This document shows positions 1 to 13,187 of a stretch of 64,000 bases of DNA, in pieces. Source of the stretch: Blasia pusilla (taxonomy: Eukaryota; Marchantiophyta; Marchantiopsida; Blasiales); NCBI GenBank assembly GCA_050084515.1, contig CM114274.1, positions 40,300,001 to 40,364,000 on the forward strand, given 5' to 3'. The notes beneath the pieces are model-generated. The model had not been told where the DNA came from. It ran no database searches and saw nothing but the letters and a program-made list of their open reading frames with translations. The position numbers and the translations under genes are program-made. Numbering within the stretch: position 1 is the stretch's first letter; each line of letters opens with the position of its first letter.

Positions 1-114
1 AAGGATGACAGTTGAGACTCAAGTCTGACTCCTGCTGTTCCTCCACAAGAGCTTGAAGAGCCCAAGTGTTCCACAACTAACACTCTTCTAGCCATACTCA
101 CAGCAATTAGGAAT

Positions 115-1500
115 TTGAAGGAAGAATCCATCCCACTTTCCTGAAACTGCGTAGATTCTAGCAACTGATAGTCCACAGATACTTCAACTTGAGATTCATT
201 CCCCAAGTCCTTCCTTCAGTAAATTTCCTAACTATGGCCAATAGGGTCCAAAACCCCTCATGATGGCAAGCCAGAACTAGCCAGAATTCGCCAAAGGCCT
301 AATTTTCTCGCCTCCAGAAACATCCAAAAGGCGGCCCTAAGGGCAAAAAGTAGACCTTTCACAACCTACCATAAAATTGAGCAGATCCTTTCATGTGTGC
401 TTCTGGACAAAAGATCAGATCTATGCAGTTAGGCCTCTCCAACAAAATCTTCCCAAGGTCCGGTCAGACACCCAATAGGACATCCTCAGTACATAAAACA
501 GTTCCTCAGAGTGGCTGAAGATCCCCTGTGCGCTTTACATTGAATTGTCCAGACTTTCAGCTCTAGTCCTCTGCACTAATAGAACCTCCTGAGGAACAGC
601 AACTGAAATTCGAATGTGCTTGCAGCAAAACTGTTCCTAGATTCTGGTAATTGGTGCTAGCCATTACACATATCAGGGATTGACGAAAATTTATGACTGA
701 TGTGAGCCCTCACAATCATTTGGACCACGCAGATTTCTCTGATATGGATTGAGTAATGTACTGAGCATGATCATTACACTACTACTGAAGGTTTGATTCT
801 TGTTGGTCCAAAACACCCAGACGTACAATTATTGAGTGGGTAATCGTATTTGACTACCATCCAGCCTAGGGTTCACCTACGATTTCAAGAATAACCAAAG
901 TTCATCTTATTAAGCTAACGCACAGGAGGTAGCATCCTGCCCATGTTCTTCTAGATCTGTTGGGTGAACTTTTCTAGCCATCCCCTTTATTTGTGTTCAC
1001 ATGACCAGCCATCTACAGCTAGAGTGGCAACCAGTGCTACCACCACATGTCATGCCTTCAAGAGCAGAAACCAGGCTGATTACATCACTGATGATTCTCC
1101 AGCAACTTTAATACTGGAGGTCATCATAATGCACCAGTCATTGTAATGACCAGTTGCACATGGAAAATAAAAGAGTTTATGTGCAACTCTCTGACATTTC
1201 AGACTGACACAAGTTTCATGACTTGTGAAAAACTATTGTGTACATGCCTGTCGCCAATGACAGGGGTTCATACAAACACCACCCAAAGAGCTTAGACAGC
1301 ACACCTAAGCTACTACTAAGCTTGCCACTACTCATGCTCTTCTGCTCGTCACCCTCAAGGAATTTGAAGAAAGAATCCATTCCACCTTTGTAGAACTACA
1401 CAAATTCTTCCTATTGGCAACTGATCATGCACAAAAACCTCAGCATGAGAATCATCCCCCCAATCCCTTTCCCTCCAGTAAATTTCTTCCTGACATCGGT
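115..1500. repeat. Diverged direct repeat pair
   Basis: The stretch at about 115-245 and the stretch at about 1362-1500 align over more than 120 bp. Both contain a GAAGAATCCAT-type start, a GCAACTGAT core, an AATCATCCCCC/ATTCATTCCCC segment and the shared end CAGTAAATTTC. Similarity is clear but interrupted by substitutions and small gaps, as expected of an old duplication. Neither copy carries a recognisable coding motif. Confidence 0.4.
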
Positions 1501-3241
1501 TCCTCATTTCACACTTCCATGGAGTTCTCTGTCTGAATATGACTTTGGACTCTTGCAAGGCTTTTTCACACAAAGCCAGAAATCCAACAGGACAACCTTA
1601 ACCTTGTAGTTGGGTCTCTGCCAGCTTCACACAAGAAAAAGACCCTTCATAACAAGTTTGAAATCCCTGATCCGCCCAGGCTTGCTAGGTATGGCAAGAA
1701 AACTAGCTCATCAAGGAATGAGTGAGTCCTTCAAACAGTAAGGTAGCACTAATTGAGGAAGCCCCTCATGACAATAGAAAGAGGTAGCCTCACAAGGCTC
1801 CATTCCCCATGGCCAAGAGGTTATGTTGCCAACCTCTACATCATAGTCTGAAGGTACAGTTGTCAATTCAAAGCCAGAATCCTCCATTGAGGAAACTCTT
1901 CATAGCAGTTCCCACGTCTCTTGCATCGGTGCATCTTCGGCTGGCACTTCATCCTCATCTTGCAGGCCAGCAATACAACCAGCTGTGATGGTAAAGAGTT
2001 TGTCATCCCAGCCCAAAGCACACCTGGTCCACTGGGGATGATTACGAATGAATTACACACTCTGCACAGCACTTCATGACAATTTCCATGTGATGACAGA
2101 CTGCTACTTCTTGATCAAATCCACCTGAAGAAGTGACATCTGTGCCAACGAAGGCGCCTCAGTATTCCTGCAATGTTTAGTTCTCCAGCTTGCAGACTCC
2201 AGTTCCCATTCAAATTCTCCATACTGTCATTGAGTGACCCATTCTTGCCATTTGTCTGATTATCAGACCACCGTAGCAAGTATAATTGCCATAACTTTCC
2301 TCAAACTCTGCCAACACTCGATGAACAGCACCCTCCTTCCAACACTGCACGACTTTGCTCACCCATATAATCCCTATCACAAGAAACTCCCAATAGCTTG
2401 TGGTAGAAAAGATCAAAGTTTCTCGACCATTCCGCATTTCAAATCTCTTCTCTCACATGGCTTGAGTCAATCTTCCAACAGCAGTCAGTCCAGTGGACAA
2501 AGTTGTCTTTGTTTTCCTTTACTTCGCCTCTTCTTGCGGCACACTTTCATTTTGGAGACTTCCTCCTCAATAGTCACATCGCAACGTAACACCCGATGCC
2601 CTATATTGATGTCACATGTCTCCATGGATTGTCCTAGTTCACTCGCCCAAGGATTGACAAAAGTTCTGAACATCGTGATGGATTCATCCCACCACTATGA
2701 CCCTGCCCTAAAACTCATGTCACAATCAGGGTGAACTGCCAACACCCACAACTGCAACCTGATGATGGAATTTGTAATTTCTAACTGGAGTGTCCTCCAA
2801 TCCTTCCCTTCTCCCAAGTGCACTTCTAGACTTAGTACAGTCTGGTCTACGGAGTAAGAAAAGTGTATCAGAGGGAGAATATAATCCTGGAGGAACGCAT
2901 TCCAGGAAGATAGGAAGAAAACATATGCAAGTGAGGTTGATCCCAGCAGGAAGTGCTCTTGGTCAATCTGAAGTATGGAGTGCTTTGAAGGCAGTCAATT
3001 TGCAACAGACTAGATTGCAAAGTCATTGTGGAGATGTGGAATCCAGTAAGTTTGAATATCGGAGTCAGTTGAATATGGAGACAAGCTAGTACTCAGGAAC
3101 TTGACTTCCAAGTCCAAGATGTTCCAGTTACATCTCACTTGAGACCTTCACAAAAGATCAGACCTTACCAGCTTTACACCATGGACAAACTCCTGATGTA
3201 AATCTGTAGACCCTGCACCAAACTCGTCTACTGAAAGATAG

Positions 3242-3704
3242 GAAAGGGTACAACAGATAACAGGTGTAAAATGTAGGGCAAGTACTCCTCACCTCCCTTG
3301 AGAAGACAGGCACTAGCATCCAATTCTTGATGACAAAACTGCAAAGCATCTTTGATGACTTCATTTGCTGGCAAGTAGTTTGATAGAGGAGCCATGGGAT
3401 GTAGATTGCTCTCTCGTAATCAGGGCCATACCAGATAACCCAGGAAGCCTTCCGTCAACCCAGACTAAGGAGAAAGGGTACAACAGATAACAGGTGTAAA
3501 ATGTAGGGCAAGTACTCCTCACCTCCCTTGAGAAGACAGGCACTAGCACCAATTCTTGATGACAAAACTGCAAAGCATCTTTGATGACTTCATTTGCTGG
3601 CAAGTAGTTTGATAGAGGAGCCAGAGGGTGTAGATTGCTCTCTCGTAATCAGGGCCATACCAGATAACCCAGGAAGCCTTCCGTCAACCCAAACTAAAGA
3701 GAAA
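3242..3704. repeat. 230-bp tandem duplication
   Basis: Two adjacent copies of a unit of about 230 bp, beginning GAAAGGGTACAACAGATAAC at 3242 and again at 3472. The copies differ by one single-base deletion (CATCC versus CACC in the phrase GCACTAGCA(T)CCAATTC) and a few substitutions near CCATGGGATG/CCAGAGGGTG. The near identity means the duplication is recent compared with the other repeats here. The short open frames on the minus strand of both copies are the same sequence read twice. Confidence 0.9.
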
Positions 3705-4356
3705 CCAATCATCTCTTCACTCTACTGAAAAAGGAAGTCCAACCACAGTGGGCACTATAATGGTAAGGACAGGTGATTGTTTTCTGATGAAGTTATTCAT
3801 CAAGGTTCCATTTCCAAGCTTTAATGAGCCTGTATGGTTACCTGCAGTCGCCAGACACAACCGACACCCTTCCAAATTCCACCAAGTTCTAGTATAGACA
3901 TAGACAAACTGTGTTACGAAACTTTTAAGGCTGTAGATAGGCAACCTGTGTCTTCCATGGTAAACGACTAAATTTAACCTACAGTCCCCTTACCGGCCGT
4001 CCCAATAACCACCTCCTACCGGACTAATTCAGTCTTCCAATTATGGAATTGGATCTTCCATAGAAGTGCAGGTGCTGGTTTTACACCCTTCACCCTTCAA
4101 ACACAGCAATCATTCGCTGAACCAAGTTCAACACATTCTCCACAACAATGTATAACTCCATTACGTTCTCCTCAGTTCCCAGAGCAGCCAGCTGGTGATG
4201 GACATCTTCAATTTCTCAGGACTCGTGGTAAACTCACAAGGATAAACCCTGGGTGCTGTTGGCCTGAGCTGATGAAGGCTGTCTTTGCTCTCTCAACCTT
4301 CTTCCTTGATCAATTCAGTGACAAAACTTCTGAGTCTCTTCATCCAACAGCCACAA

Positions 4357-4449
4357 AGAACTGGAGAACAGAACAGCCCATGCTTAACCTCCAGACCTTT
4401 CCATGAAGAACTGGAGAACAGAACAGCGAAGACTCATCCTCCAGACCTT
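4357..4449. repeat. 50-bp tandem duplication
   Basis: The phrase AAGAACTGGAGAACAGAACA occurs at 4357 and 4407, and CCTCCAGACCTT occurs at 4388 and 4438. This defines a 50-bp unit present twice, with the middle of each unit more diverged. Confidence 0.8.
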
Positions 4450-5345
4450 ATGCATTTCTTCGGCACTCCACCAGCCTTCCTTGGTGATAAAACGAGGTCT
4501 TATGTTTGGTGACAGCAGCCCTTCCACTTTCACTTCTTGACAAGTGAGTTCCTTCCTTTCCACCTGATTAGGCTCGTGAAGAAAGAGAAAAGTGCACAAA
4601 CATACTCACGAATGCATGGCCACAAACATTCCTACATTAGACAGGGCCAGTTGCAACTATTCTGCCTACCAGGATGCTTAACACCTACATTTTGAGGAGG
4701 AAATTGAGTGAATTTGAAAACATTGGACCCAGGAATGTTAAGTGGGATGGTTAACAAGGACATAAAAATCTCAGAGTGTCAGATAGGTAAAAGAAAGTGA
4801 ACTGAATGTCACTGTGCTTCAGCAATATACCAAAACAACTATCTATGAGCCCGCGAGAGGCTTCGAGGGCAATATCACCTGTCCATCACAGAAGATTATC
4901 CTAGAAATTCAACTGTAAGTTTACATGAAACTCTCAGCTTAAGATGAGAGTTTCCCGCTTAGAAAAAGTGGACCAAGACACATGAATTGAACAGGAACTT
5001 AGAGTTCCAGCGAATGGTGAAACATTGCAAAGGAAGCCATCTTTCCAAGAGCCCTAGCAGTTAATACTATCAAACTTGCATCACATTGAATTGATGCCGT
5101 CACAAATGTTCCCATCTTTATCCCAGACAGGTAGAAATAACATAAAAGAAATTGTGTCCCTCATGTAGAGGAAGAAAGCCTCAACAAGACGACAAACTTT
5201 GAATGGACTCGTGGATCCTGCCCACATGGAAATCGTGATCCCATGTCACACTTCTGGAAGTATTGAAGCAGGAGGGCTTCTACCACACAGAATAGCTGGC
5301 AATCTCTGTTTTCCTACATAGGAAACAACTCATTGACTTTCAGGC

Positions 5346-5570
5346 ATTGCCCAGATAAAAGCAATCCATTTTGACAATATTGTGGAGAACACATGGATGA
5401 TGAAGTGATATGTGATGAAGCATTTTCAGCTGCAGTATACTGGCAAGTAATTTACTGGTATTGCCCAGATAAAAGCAGTCCGTTTGGACAATATTGAGGA
5501 GAACACATGGATGATGAAGTGATGTGATAAATATTTTCAGTTGGAGTATGCTGGCAAGTAATTTACCGCT
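5346..5570. repeat. 115-bp tandem duplication at the RBR 3' end
   Basis: ATTGCCCAGATAAAAGCA starts at 5346 and again at 5461. The units share GGAGAACACATGGATGATGA and CTGGCAAGTAATTTAC, with scattered substitutions and one short deletion in the second unit. On the minus strand the frame of the last recognised RBR exon reads through its splice donor into both units before a stop, giving a repetitive tail with no RBR similarity. Confidence 0.85.
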
Positions 5571-5663
5571 TGTCCGCCACTTCTTACACAAGTCAAATTC
5601 GTTTTTGTCATTTCTTTGTGTGTGATGAACCTTAACCAACACAGATATTAAACACAGACATAC

Positions 5664-8600
5664 CTTTGTAGATCGAAGGGGTGAGACATAAACATTGTGG
5701 GAAGCAGAGACTTTCTTTGGAGACATGTCAGGAAGTGCAGGAAAACAAGGTCGGGGTGACTCTGGGACTGGACCTGCACAATAGGTAGTCACAAATGTCA
5801 GTAGCTGCCAGGGACAGATATACAGAAGAAGTTGGAAATAAAACCTAAAAGACCAAGTAATTATGACAGAATCATCAGAATCGAAGACTTTTGTGACTAC
5901 GAAGAGAGAAGCTTACAAAACAAAAATATTGAGGGAGAAGCAGTATTTAAGCGTATCAAAAAAGACAGAACAGGAGATGGATGGACAATATCATACCAAA
6001 CCAAACACAAACGCACAAGGATGACATTGAAGTAAAACATACAAAAGACCATCTTCTGCATAATCGAACCTACTGAAAAACCACCAGTTGTTGTAAACAA
6101 ATCCAGAACCAGAGCAAACAAAGAAGCCCCGATGAACCAGTCTCACCATCATTATCACTCTTGTCCTCATCACCATTACGACTACTGTTGGAAGCTGCGA
6201 CCATAGAATTTGAACCAAGAAGTTGCAGGTATGTTTTAGTTGCAGGCACAAAATTTTCATTGTAGAACTTGATTATATCTCCTGTACCCTGACATCCAGC
6301 TTTCTGAGAAAAAAACTCACAAATTATTAGGAACCTGGCCATGAATACGACAGAAGGAGAACATCTAATTGAAACAATCACCATACTTTACTCAATTGCA
6401 AGCTTCATAGCTCTATATATAACACTACAAAACTCAGTCAGGATACTCCCAAGGATAATAGTAAGTTCACCTTCCGAACTCTGATTAGTAACATTAAAAA
6501 CTAAAGATTAATAAGGTGTTATCAACAGAAATCATAGCTTTTACTCCTTTACACTTCACTATGGTATGATTTTTGAAAGTAGTCTCTGCGGAGAATTCTG
6601 TAAGGACTTGGTTGTTTTGTTTTCTTACCCCTTCACCCCTCCCAGGCGGCAAGTCAATGAAGACATTCCGGAAGACATGCGTCTTGCATTGAGGTTGCTT
6701 TCCATATTGCTCAATACATTTCTTAAAAGTGACATTAGCTCTCTTTACCTGCACAACATAGAAAACACAACCTTACAGTTGAGCAAAGTTCTGCAAGCTT
6801 GTGAAGGATGTCAAAAGTGCAACGAACTTTTCTTTCAGAATTGGGATTAGCTCTCATTACCCTCGCTGAAACCTTTCCCAATTTTTCCACTCAAACCTCA
6901 GTGTTCACTAACCTAGATGTATCATTCCTTCATCATCAAATTCAACACCATGGAACAAGTCTACAGCCTGCTTCAAGAATTTCACCCACATACACTAGAG
7001 GTCACTTCCAATTTTACTTCCAAACCAACTACAAATACTCCCAAAAGCTTGAAATAGGAACATTTCTGGTAGCTTCCCAGTCAAAGACCACACATAACTT
7101 ACCTTACAAACACCATATATGCAGCACAGAATTAGTTGATCAATATGCCGATTGAAAAATAAACTGGTTTCTTTAGTGAGAATGTACTGCATTGCTCGAT
7201 AAACCTGCTCCCACACCTGATTAGACTGCTGTAATCTTTCACACAGGTCCTTAATTCTTACAGCTGCCAGCTTTAGTACCTGAACACAATGGGAACTCCC
7301 TTTGAGAAAATTACTAAGACTCATAAAGTGTACCTGAAGGTATTTGTTATACTGCCTCCTATGTGCGCATGAGCATAAATATTGAACTAAGCATCTTGTG
7401 TAAAGATTAATAAGGTCAAAGAGCTACCTTTTGGATAAAAACATTGATGACTGTTTCAGCACACGTTTCACCTCCACCAAGAGGACTTGGCCTCTGAGGA
7501 CTGCAACAACAGACTCTTACTGAGATTAGTTTCTGACAAATGATACAATTTCCCCAGCCTCACAAACTTGATCATTTAAACTACCGACAGCTGAAAAAAG
7601 ATCATGCAGTGTTTAAATGCCTTCACCTGGCAAAGGCTGATTGGAGAGGAGGTGCAGGACGAGTTTTTGCAGGAGAAGCAAATGCTGAAAAAGCTGACGG
7701 GCGTTCCTTCGTAGGAGAGACAAAACCCACAGATTGCTCTGACAAACCATTGATTACAGCAGGCAAACCAGAAGGAGGTAGTGCTCCTCCCATCACTCTT
7801 TGGGGCGAAGAAGGTCCCCCTGACCCTTCAACTGCAAAGCAAACCACTCACCATTTACATAGTTAATGACTCCACTGAGGTTAATAATTTGAACTGGGAG
7901 AAAGTAAAGAGTCTTGAAGCGACAGACAACGGGCTTTCCTGTCCCACCATATTACCTGTTCAAAAGGAAGTTCATAGAAAATCTCTATGAATTCCAGACG
8001 CAAACTCCACATAAACAGAACAATTGTCTCATGAGGGCTAACCACTCGATCAAATAAACCAGACAGCACTTTCTTATAAGATGACAATCAACATATTACT
8101 CCCGACTCCTAGCATAAGACAGCAGGCTCCCTAGATAAGAGGTGGAAGCTTTGCCTCCCAGCTCCAAGGAACGTACTTCCCAAGGCCAGTGAGCACCATC
8201 ACTTCTGTCACCACAAAGGAAAAAGGAGTCGTGAAGACATGCTGAGACATGGGAGTAAAGAGCTTGAAACCAACGCAGCAAGCTGTTCATTTGATGCATC
8301 CTCTTTGCATCAATGGAACATGATGGAACATGTAAAGACTGGCTCCAATGACCCTTGTAACTACTTGCAAAACAAGAGTTGAAGAAGTTTCATTCAATAC
8401 ATTGACAAGTGATGACGAGTGATGTTCACTGACCGAACAAGACAGCAGCAGCAGATGAGGCATAAAATTGTTGAGTGTGAGTTCAGGGATAATCTCACCA
8501 CCTGTGCCTTCTAGACCTGGTTGTCCACTCTCCACCATTAGTCGACTCTGCTGATTGAGATTGTCCAGTGATGGCATGGGATCTGCCAGGAGCTCCAGGG

Positions 8601-11600
8601 CATTAATTTTTGCTGCGAGATGCCTTTTAGCCACAATCAGAGCGTTATACATTGAGGACCCTCGCTCCCAGGCCATGCTCTCTAAAATTTGCTGTTCCAT
8701 TGAGTTGAGATGTCGCTTGAGTTCCCTAGGCAGTGTCTCTTCATGCCTGACAAAACTCTCGATCACTTTACTCAGATCAAAGGCAGTTATTCCAGTGGGC
8801 TCCAAAACTGCTGGAAATGTCATAGTCACGGTTTTGTGTGTGTAAAGTACCAACTCCGCCGAGCAAGCAATCATACAGCGATGGAACCTTTCATTGGTAA
8901 GAAGTGGAGACAGGTTTTTGCAACCTAGGCGCTGAGACTCCGCCTTGCACATACCAGCCAAAACCCTGTAGTACAACTTGATAGCCTCCTGCCTGCGTTG
9001 TTCAGCCCAAGTATTATCTAATACACCAGAGCACTTCCCTGCTCCATTGGTTGAGAAAATTGCTTCAAGTAACACTTTTGCTCTATAAATCACATCCTTG
9101 GTTATGTCCTGATCGCATGACTTGAAGAACACCTGAAGTTCAAGTGAGGGCTCAGAAGGCAGGGGGGAGATGACAGTCCTGAGCCACTTTGCCGTCGACA
9201 TGGTGACACTCACAGGTGTAGGAGGGGGTATCTTGCTAAGAGAGGCAGTACTTATTGATTTCCCAGGGGAAGAACTTGGTGAAGAGGGCGAAGACGGACA
9301 CACAGATGTTGACATTGCTCCTTGATTCGGGGAAGACATTGATTCATACTTTCTCTGGGGATTCAGAGATTACCACCATCAGTAGAGTGACACTGATCCC
9401 ATTATCCCCAATCATTCAAAAAAAGTCCATGTCCATTTGACATGATGAATAAGAAATGCCTTGGAAGTAGTATTACACTGCTAACACACCACATGCAAAG
9501 AGATACCCCACAAAGACAAACCACTACAATCTCATGCAAAGATATGGAAGCTCAATTGAGACCACCCTATGCCAAATGAACATCCTAGGAGTTTGATTCA
9601 TGCCTTAGAGCCAGAGATTGTTGGAGTGCCACTGGAAGGAGCCCCAATAAGATTCTCATCGCCATTGATGAACATACGTTCATCCAGCTCCCCTCTACTA
9701 AAGTAAGCGTCCTCATAATCCTTCTCAATTATGCGTAGATGGGATGAAATAGAGCCTTCATCCATCAGACCTTCAAAGTATGAAAGGCCCTCTGTAGTTC
9801 ACAAATATCTTCATTAAATCATCACTGAAAGAACACATGCCAGAATCTCCAAACCTCACATGCAAGACTTACCAGCTTCAGAAGAATGCATGAGTGGTAG
9901 CCAATCTATGAAGTGTTGATACAATAATGATCACAACAAAGCAACACAGCCCTTCTGAGTTAAGTGAAGTGTCAAAAAAGTAAATCAATCAAAACTTTCT
10001 AAGGCTAGTACGTGAGAGATCCTAATGCAAAAGGACATGGAGAAAGTACTCAACAAAACCTGTATCAATGCCGGCCAATTGTTCAGCATGACTGCGAGTC
10101 CTCAAGCCACTACTTTTCCTAAAAAGCTCCCCAATCATGGAACTGGTCTTCTCGACCATCTTGGAAACATCTTCCTCAGATGCATCGTGGTATCGAGCAC
10201 ATAGTGAAGCCACAAGCTTTACACGTCCATCTCTGGTTCTTTCTTCTGCTTCCAGAACAGAAAACCCTGTCAGAAGAATGGTCTACCCATACTGATTTTA
10301 CAACAATTGCGACCACTTGCAAAGAGGCTGGTAAGTAGACTTGTGCACAGTCCCACTCTTCCTCATCTGCAAAAGAAACAGCCTGGGACTTACTGAAGAA
10401 AGTTTCATCTTCAAAATCGAACTTCCTCAATGAAGGTGGCATATGCAGAATCATGATAATCTGCATACAGACCACAAAACAAAATATATTTAACTCGAAC
10501 AAATAATACAGCCCAGTGGCTCACAACACTTAAATTGAAAACACACAGCCATATTAGAATGCTAGACCCAAAAATGCTCATGCCTACTACCAAATTAGTA
10601 AATCAAGTTCATAGAGAAGTTTGGATTCTCTCTTCACACAGCCTAACTTCCACATATGGTTCGTTTGCACGGAAGTCAGGCCATACATAGAGGCCACATC
10701 AGATACACTCCCGAGTCTGGTGGCTTTCTATACTGCTCTGATTCATCAGGCATTCTTAAGTTCCTAGATGCCAACTAAGATCATGTGCCTTCAGAGAAGA
10801 AAGGCTATTGAACTTTAGTAGTGATCTTTTTTCCCTCCCCTGACAAGCACACCTCCAAGCGCACTTCCTGGAAGAGCATCCATTCCAGTACTCACCTTTG
10901 CCAGGCCAATACAAATCGGGTAGAGATTAAAAAGAAAAGAAACCAACATACACCCAGCTATCATTCTCCAAACCAACATCAGGAATCCTCAGCCACTCAG
11001 CTTACTGTGATGCACCTTCACAACGCTTGATAAGACTCACCACTACAGCGAGAAGTCCGTTGATGTAGGTAACCAAATCCATAAACCGATTCAAAACCCG
11101 CATTCGAAGAGCAAGGAAAAGCATCCACCCAAATCTCATGTGGACTGAAGTTCCGGGACCTCCATTTGTTCCGGAAGGAAAACCGCGAGACCCTTCCGAT
11201 GAAAACAAGTTCAAGTACACTCGCTTGTAGTAGCTGCTAGACCCACAACTCTTTCAGCCTCAGAAACAAAGCATGTTGATTTGGCATGCAGGATAATATC
11301 CTCCAAAATGAAACCTGCTTCTAAATGTCGGGAAGTTCATCTATTCTTGATGACATGTACAACTAATCAGTACATCACAAGCACCAAATAATGAAGGCTC
11401 TACGAAATCTGAGGGATAACCAAGACATCATTTACACAGATCATGTAGACGTCACAAGGGAACCCATGTTATGCTTCTCAACAGCCACAAAAAAAGAAGG
11501 GGAACGGACTTGGAAATACAATGTGAACTTACTTGAATAATACAGTCAAATAGTAGAAATCTGCTTGGACCTCTTTCACCTGGACCAGATAAAAGCATTT

Positions 11601-13183
11601 AGAAAGTATTCACCTTCTCGACAAAACCAAATCAGGTGAGAAACAGCTCAGTGTAGTCCTTTGACTAAAAAGCAACCCACCAATTCCTTCGCTGACATAC
11701 CATTAAGCGTCTCTCCCAGTCATCACCATAAATGGTCTTCAATTCCCGGCCTGCTTTTGTTAAAAACTGCGGAAGCTCTTTGAAGAACTCCAGAAGACTG
11801 GGGCTCAATCACACAAAGAGGGAACCATTAGCATCTCAGCGACCCCAACATCAATGAGAGTAAAGACGACGAGAATCACAATCGAATTGCAGCATAGACA
11901 TGAATATGTCTTAAGATGTCTTGGGAGAGTTGTCACACCTGAGTTTAGTGGCTCGCAAGATTTGAGAAAGAGTGAATCCGACAACATTGTCCTCTTCCAT
12001 TCCATCGCAAGTTGAAGTTGTAGTAGACAGTCTCTTCACAACGAAAAGAACACACGCATACCACAAATGTGCTGTCTCCTCCACCTGGAAAAGGAATCAA
12101 AAAGTACGGCAGTCATGTATTCACTCTTACCTAATTGTTTATATACCCATGATACATAAATTAAACAGCACTAGTCAAGCCTACTCAAAATCGAGATTTC
12201 TAAATTTTAAAACAGCTGTCGTGGAGAGGTAGTATGACCATTCATGAAGGGAAGCATAAATAACAGAGGCATAAGGCATGAAAGACTGGCCATATAACGT
12301 CAGAGCCAACCGCCACAGTACACCAAAAACAGATGGACATACCGTGCCGATTCCCATGGTTGCAATGTTGGCGATCAAAAGCCGCTTGCTTTCTCTAAAG
12401 AGGTGCACGGCTGATTGAGATGTCTTTTCGTCCAAGCATAAATCTTTCTGACAAGTTCAATTCACTCCAATTTCAGCATCGAACATTTTCAAAATGAGAA
12501 ACAGAACTGTCTGGCACAATAATAGCAAATACGAAATACTACGGAATGGCAAAACCCGGGGAAAGGGACACAGCAAACTCGTAGTAAACGAGATCACGAA
12601 GCATCATGAAAAAAAAGTCCTCCCAACCCAGCATACCCACTCGTGGAATTCCACTCCAAACCATAGACGAGAATAATGGTACACATGAGAGCACTCGAAT
12701 ATCAATAAACTATGCGACGATATAGTCAGGACATTGATATATTATGTGTCCAGCTCACTTGCCCAACCAATCGACACGCGACTGAAACCGCCTTGACCCT
12801 GTCGTTAACACAACATCCCTCTCATCAAGTTTCTTTTCCGTGAAGCGACGTACCTCGCATATCTGAAGGAAACGAGTTTCAAGTTCTTCTAATATCTGGT
12901 TAGTCGGCTTCTTGTCCACATCCGATGAGTCATTGGTCACATTTTGGCTCTCCGACATGGATTGCCCACTCTTTGACGTTGATGGTGCAGCTCCTAACCC
13001 AGTTGTACCTTGCGGAGCTATTGTTACAACACCTTGATAGCCCTCACGGCCCTCAAGGACTTCCTCTTTCGCTCCTCGCACGGGGACCTTAGCCTCGGCT
13101 TCACAGTTCTCAGTAGAAAATTGACCTGACGGAGGTTCTTTCGCTTGACATCTGTACAAAACTGACTTGACGGATGCTTCCAT
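5664..13183 (-). CDS. RBR: Retinoblastoma-related protein, C-terminal end unresolved
   Basis: Plant homologue of the retinoblastoma tumour suppressor: a nuclear pocket protein that binds E2F/DP and restrains S-phase entry until CDK phosphorylation. Sixteen coding exons join in phase: 13183-12854, 12447-12343, 12084-11939, 11797-11701, 11579-11533, 11233-11041, 10460-10394, 10245-10060, 9791-9604, 9354-8502, 7831-7627, 7500-7428, 7279-7103, 6748-6629, 6303-6147, 5773-5664 (3054 bp, 1018 codons). Residues about 1-100 are a low-complexity acidic leader; about 100-330 the RB N-terminal domain ([18 protein letters not shown]); about 505-715 pocket A ([31 protein letters not shown]); a spacer rich in SP sites; about 807-990 pocket B ([42 protein letters not shown]). 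The end of exon 16, [17 protein letters not shown], is the start of the conserved C region. The following MDxLxSP...ACVGES block was not found. Start chosen at the first ATG after a likely 5' UTR splice acceptor. The junction of exons 10 and 11 is the least certain. Confidence 0.95.
9355..9603 (-). other. RBR: GC-AG intron in RBR (intron 9)
   Basis: Exon 9 ends in TCTAAG and the next bases are GCATGA, with no GT nearby that keeps the frame; exon 10 begins after CCCCAG with AGAAAG. Joining them gives [12 protein letters not shown], which matches the conserved RBR stretch VKRKIDALSSP in Arabidopsis without gap. Both borders are phase 0. A GC donor is a known minor splice class (about one percent of plant introns). 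Confidence 0.75.
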
Positions 13184-13187
13184 CCTG
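13184..13187 (-). other. Probable 5' UTR splice acceptor next to the RBR start
   Basis: Immediately before the ATG the minus strand reads CTTTGTTTTCAG|G-ATG, a good pyrimidine tract and acceptor. This suggests that the first part of the transcript lies further upstream and is spliced to within one base of the start codon. No matching donor was chosen. Confidence 0.45.

Larger units (their letters stand above)
1..5340. other. Unassigned RBR 3' flank, no confident gene
   Basis: No reading frame here resembles a protein family I recognise; the short open frames on both strands look accidental. The stretch contains at least two local tandem duplications (230 bp and 50 bp units, listed separately, with a 115 bp one just beyond) and one diverged direct repeat. 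Because the RBR gene is read leftwards into this region and its usual C-terminal exon is missing from the part I could solve, the last RBR exon and its 3' UTR may lie here unrecognised. Confidence 0.5.

Noticed and set aside
4384-4599. Minus-strand frame with EGLLSPN as a candidate RBR tail exon
   Set aside because: Only a few residues fit the MDxLxSP pattern and the following ACVGES block is absent.
8096-8299. Possible extra RBR exon between pocket A and the spacer
   Set aside because: Exons 10 and 11 join in phase without it, and its translation has no RBR similarity.
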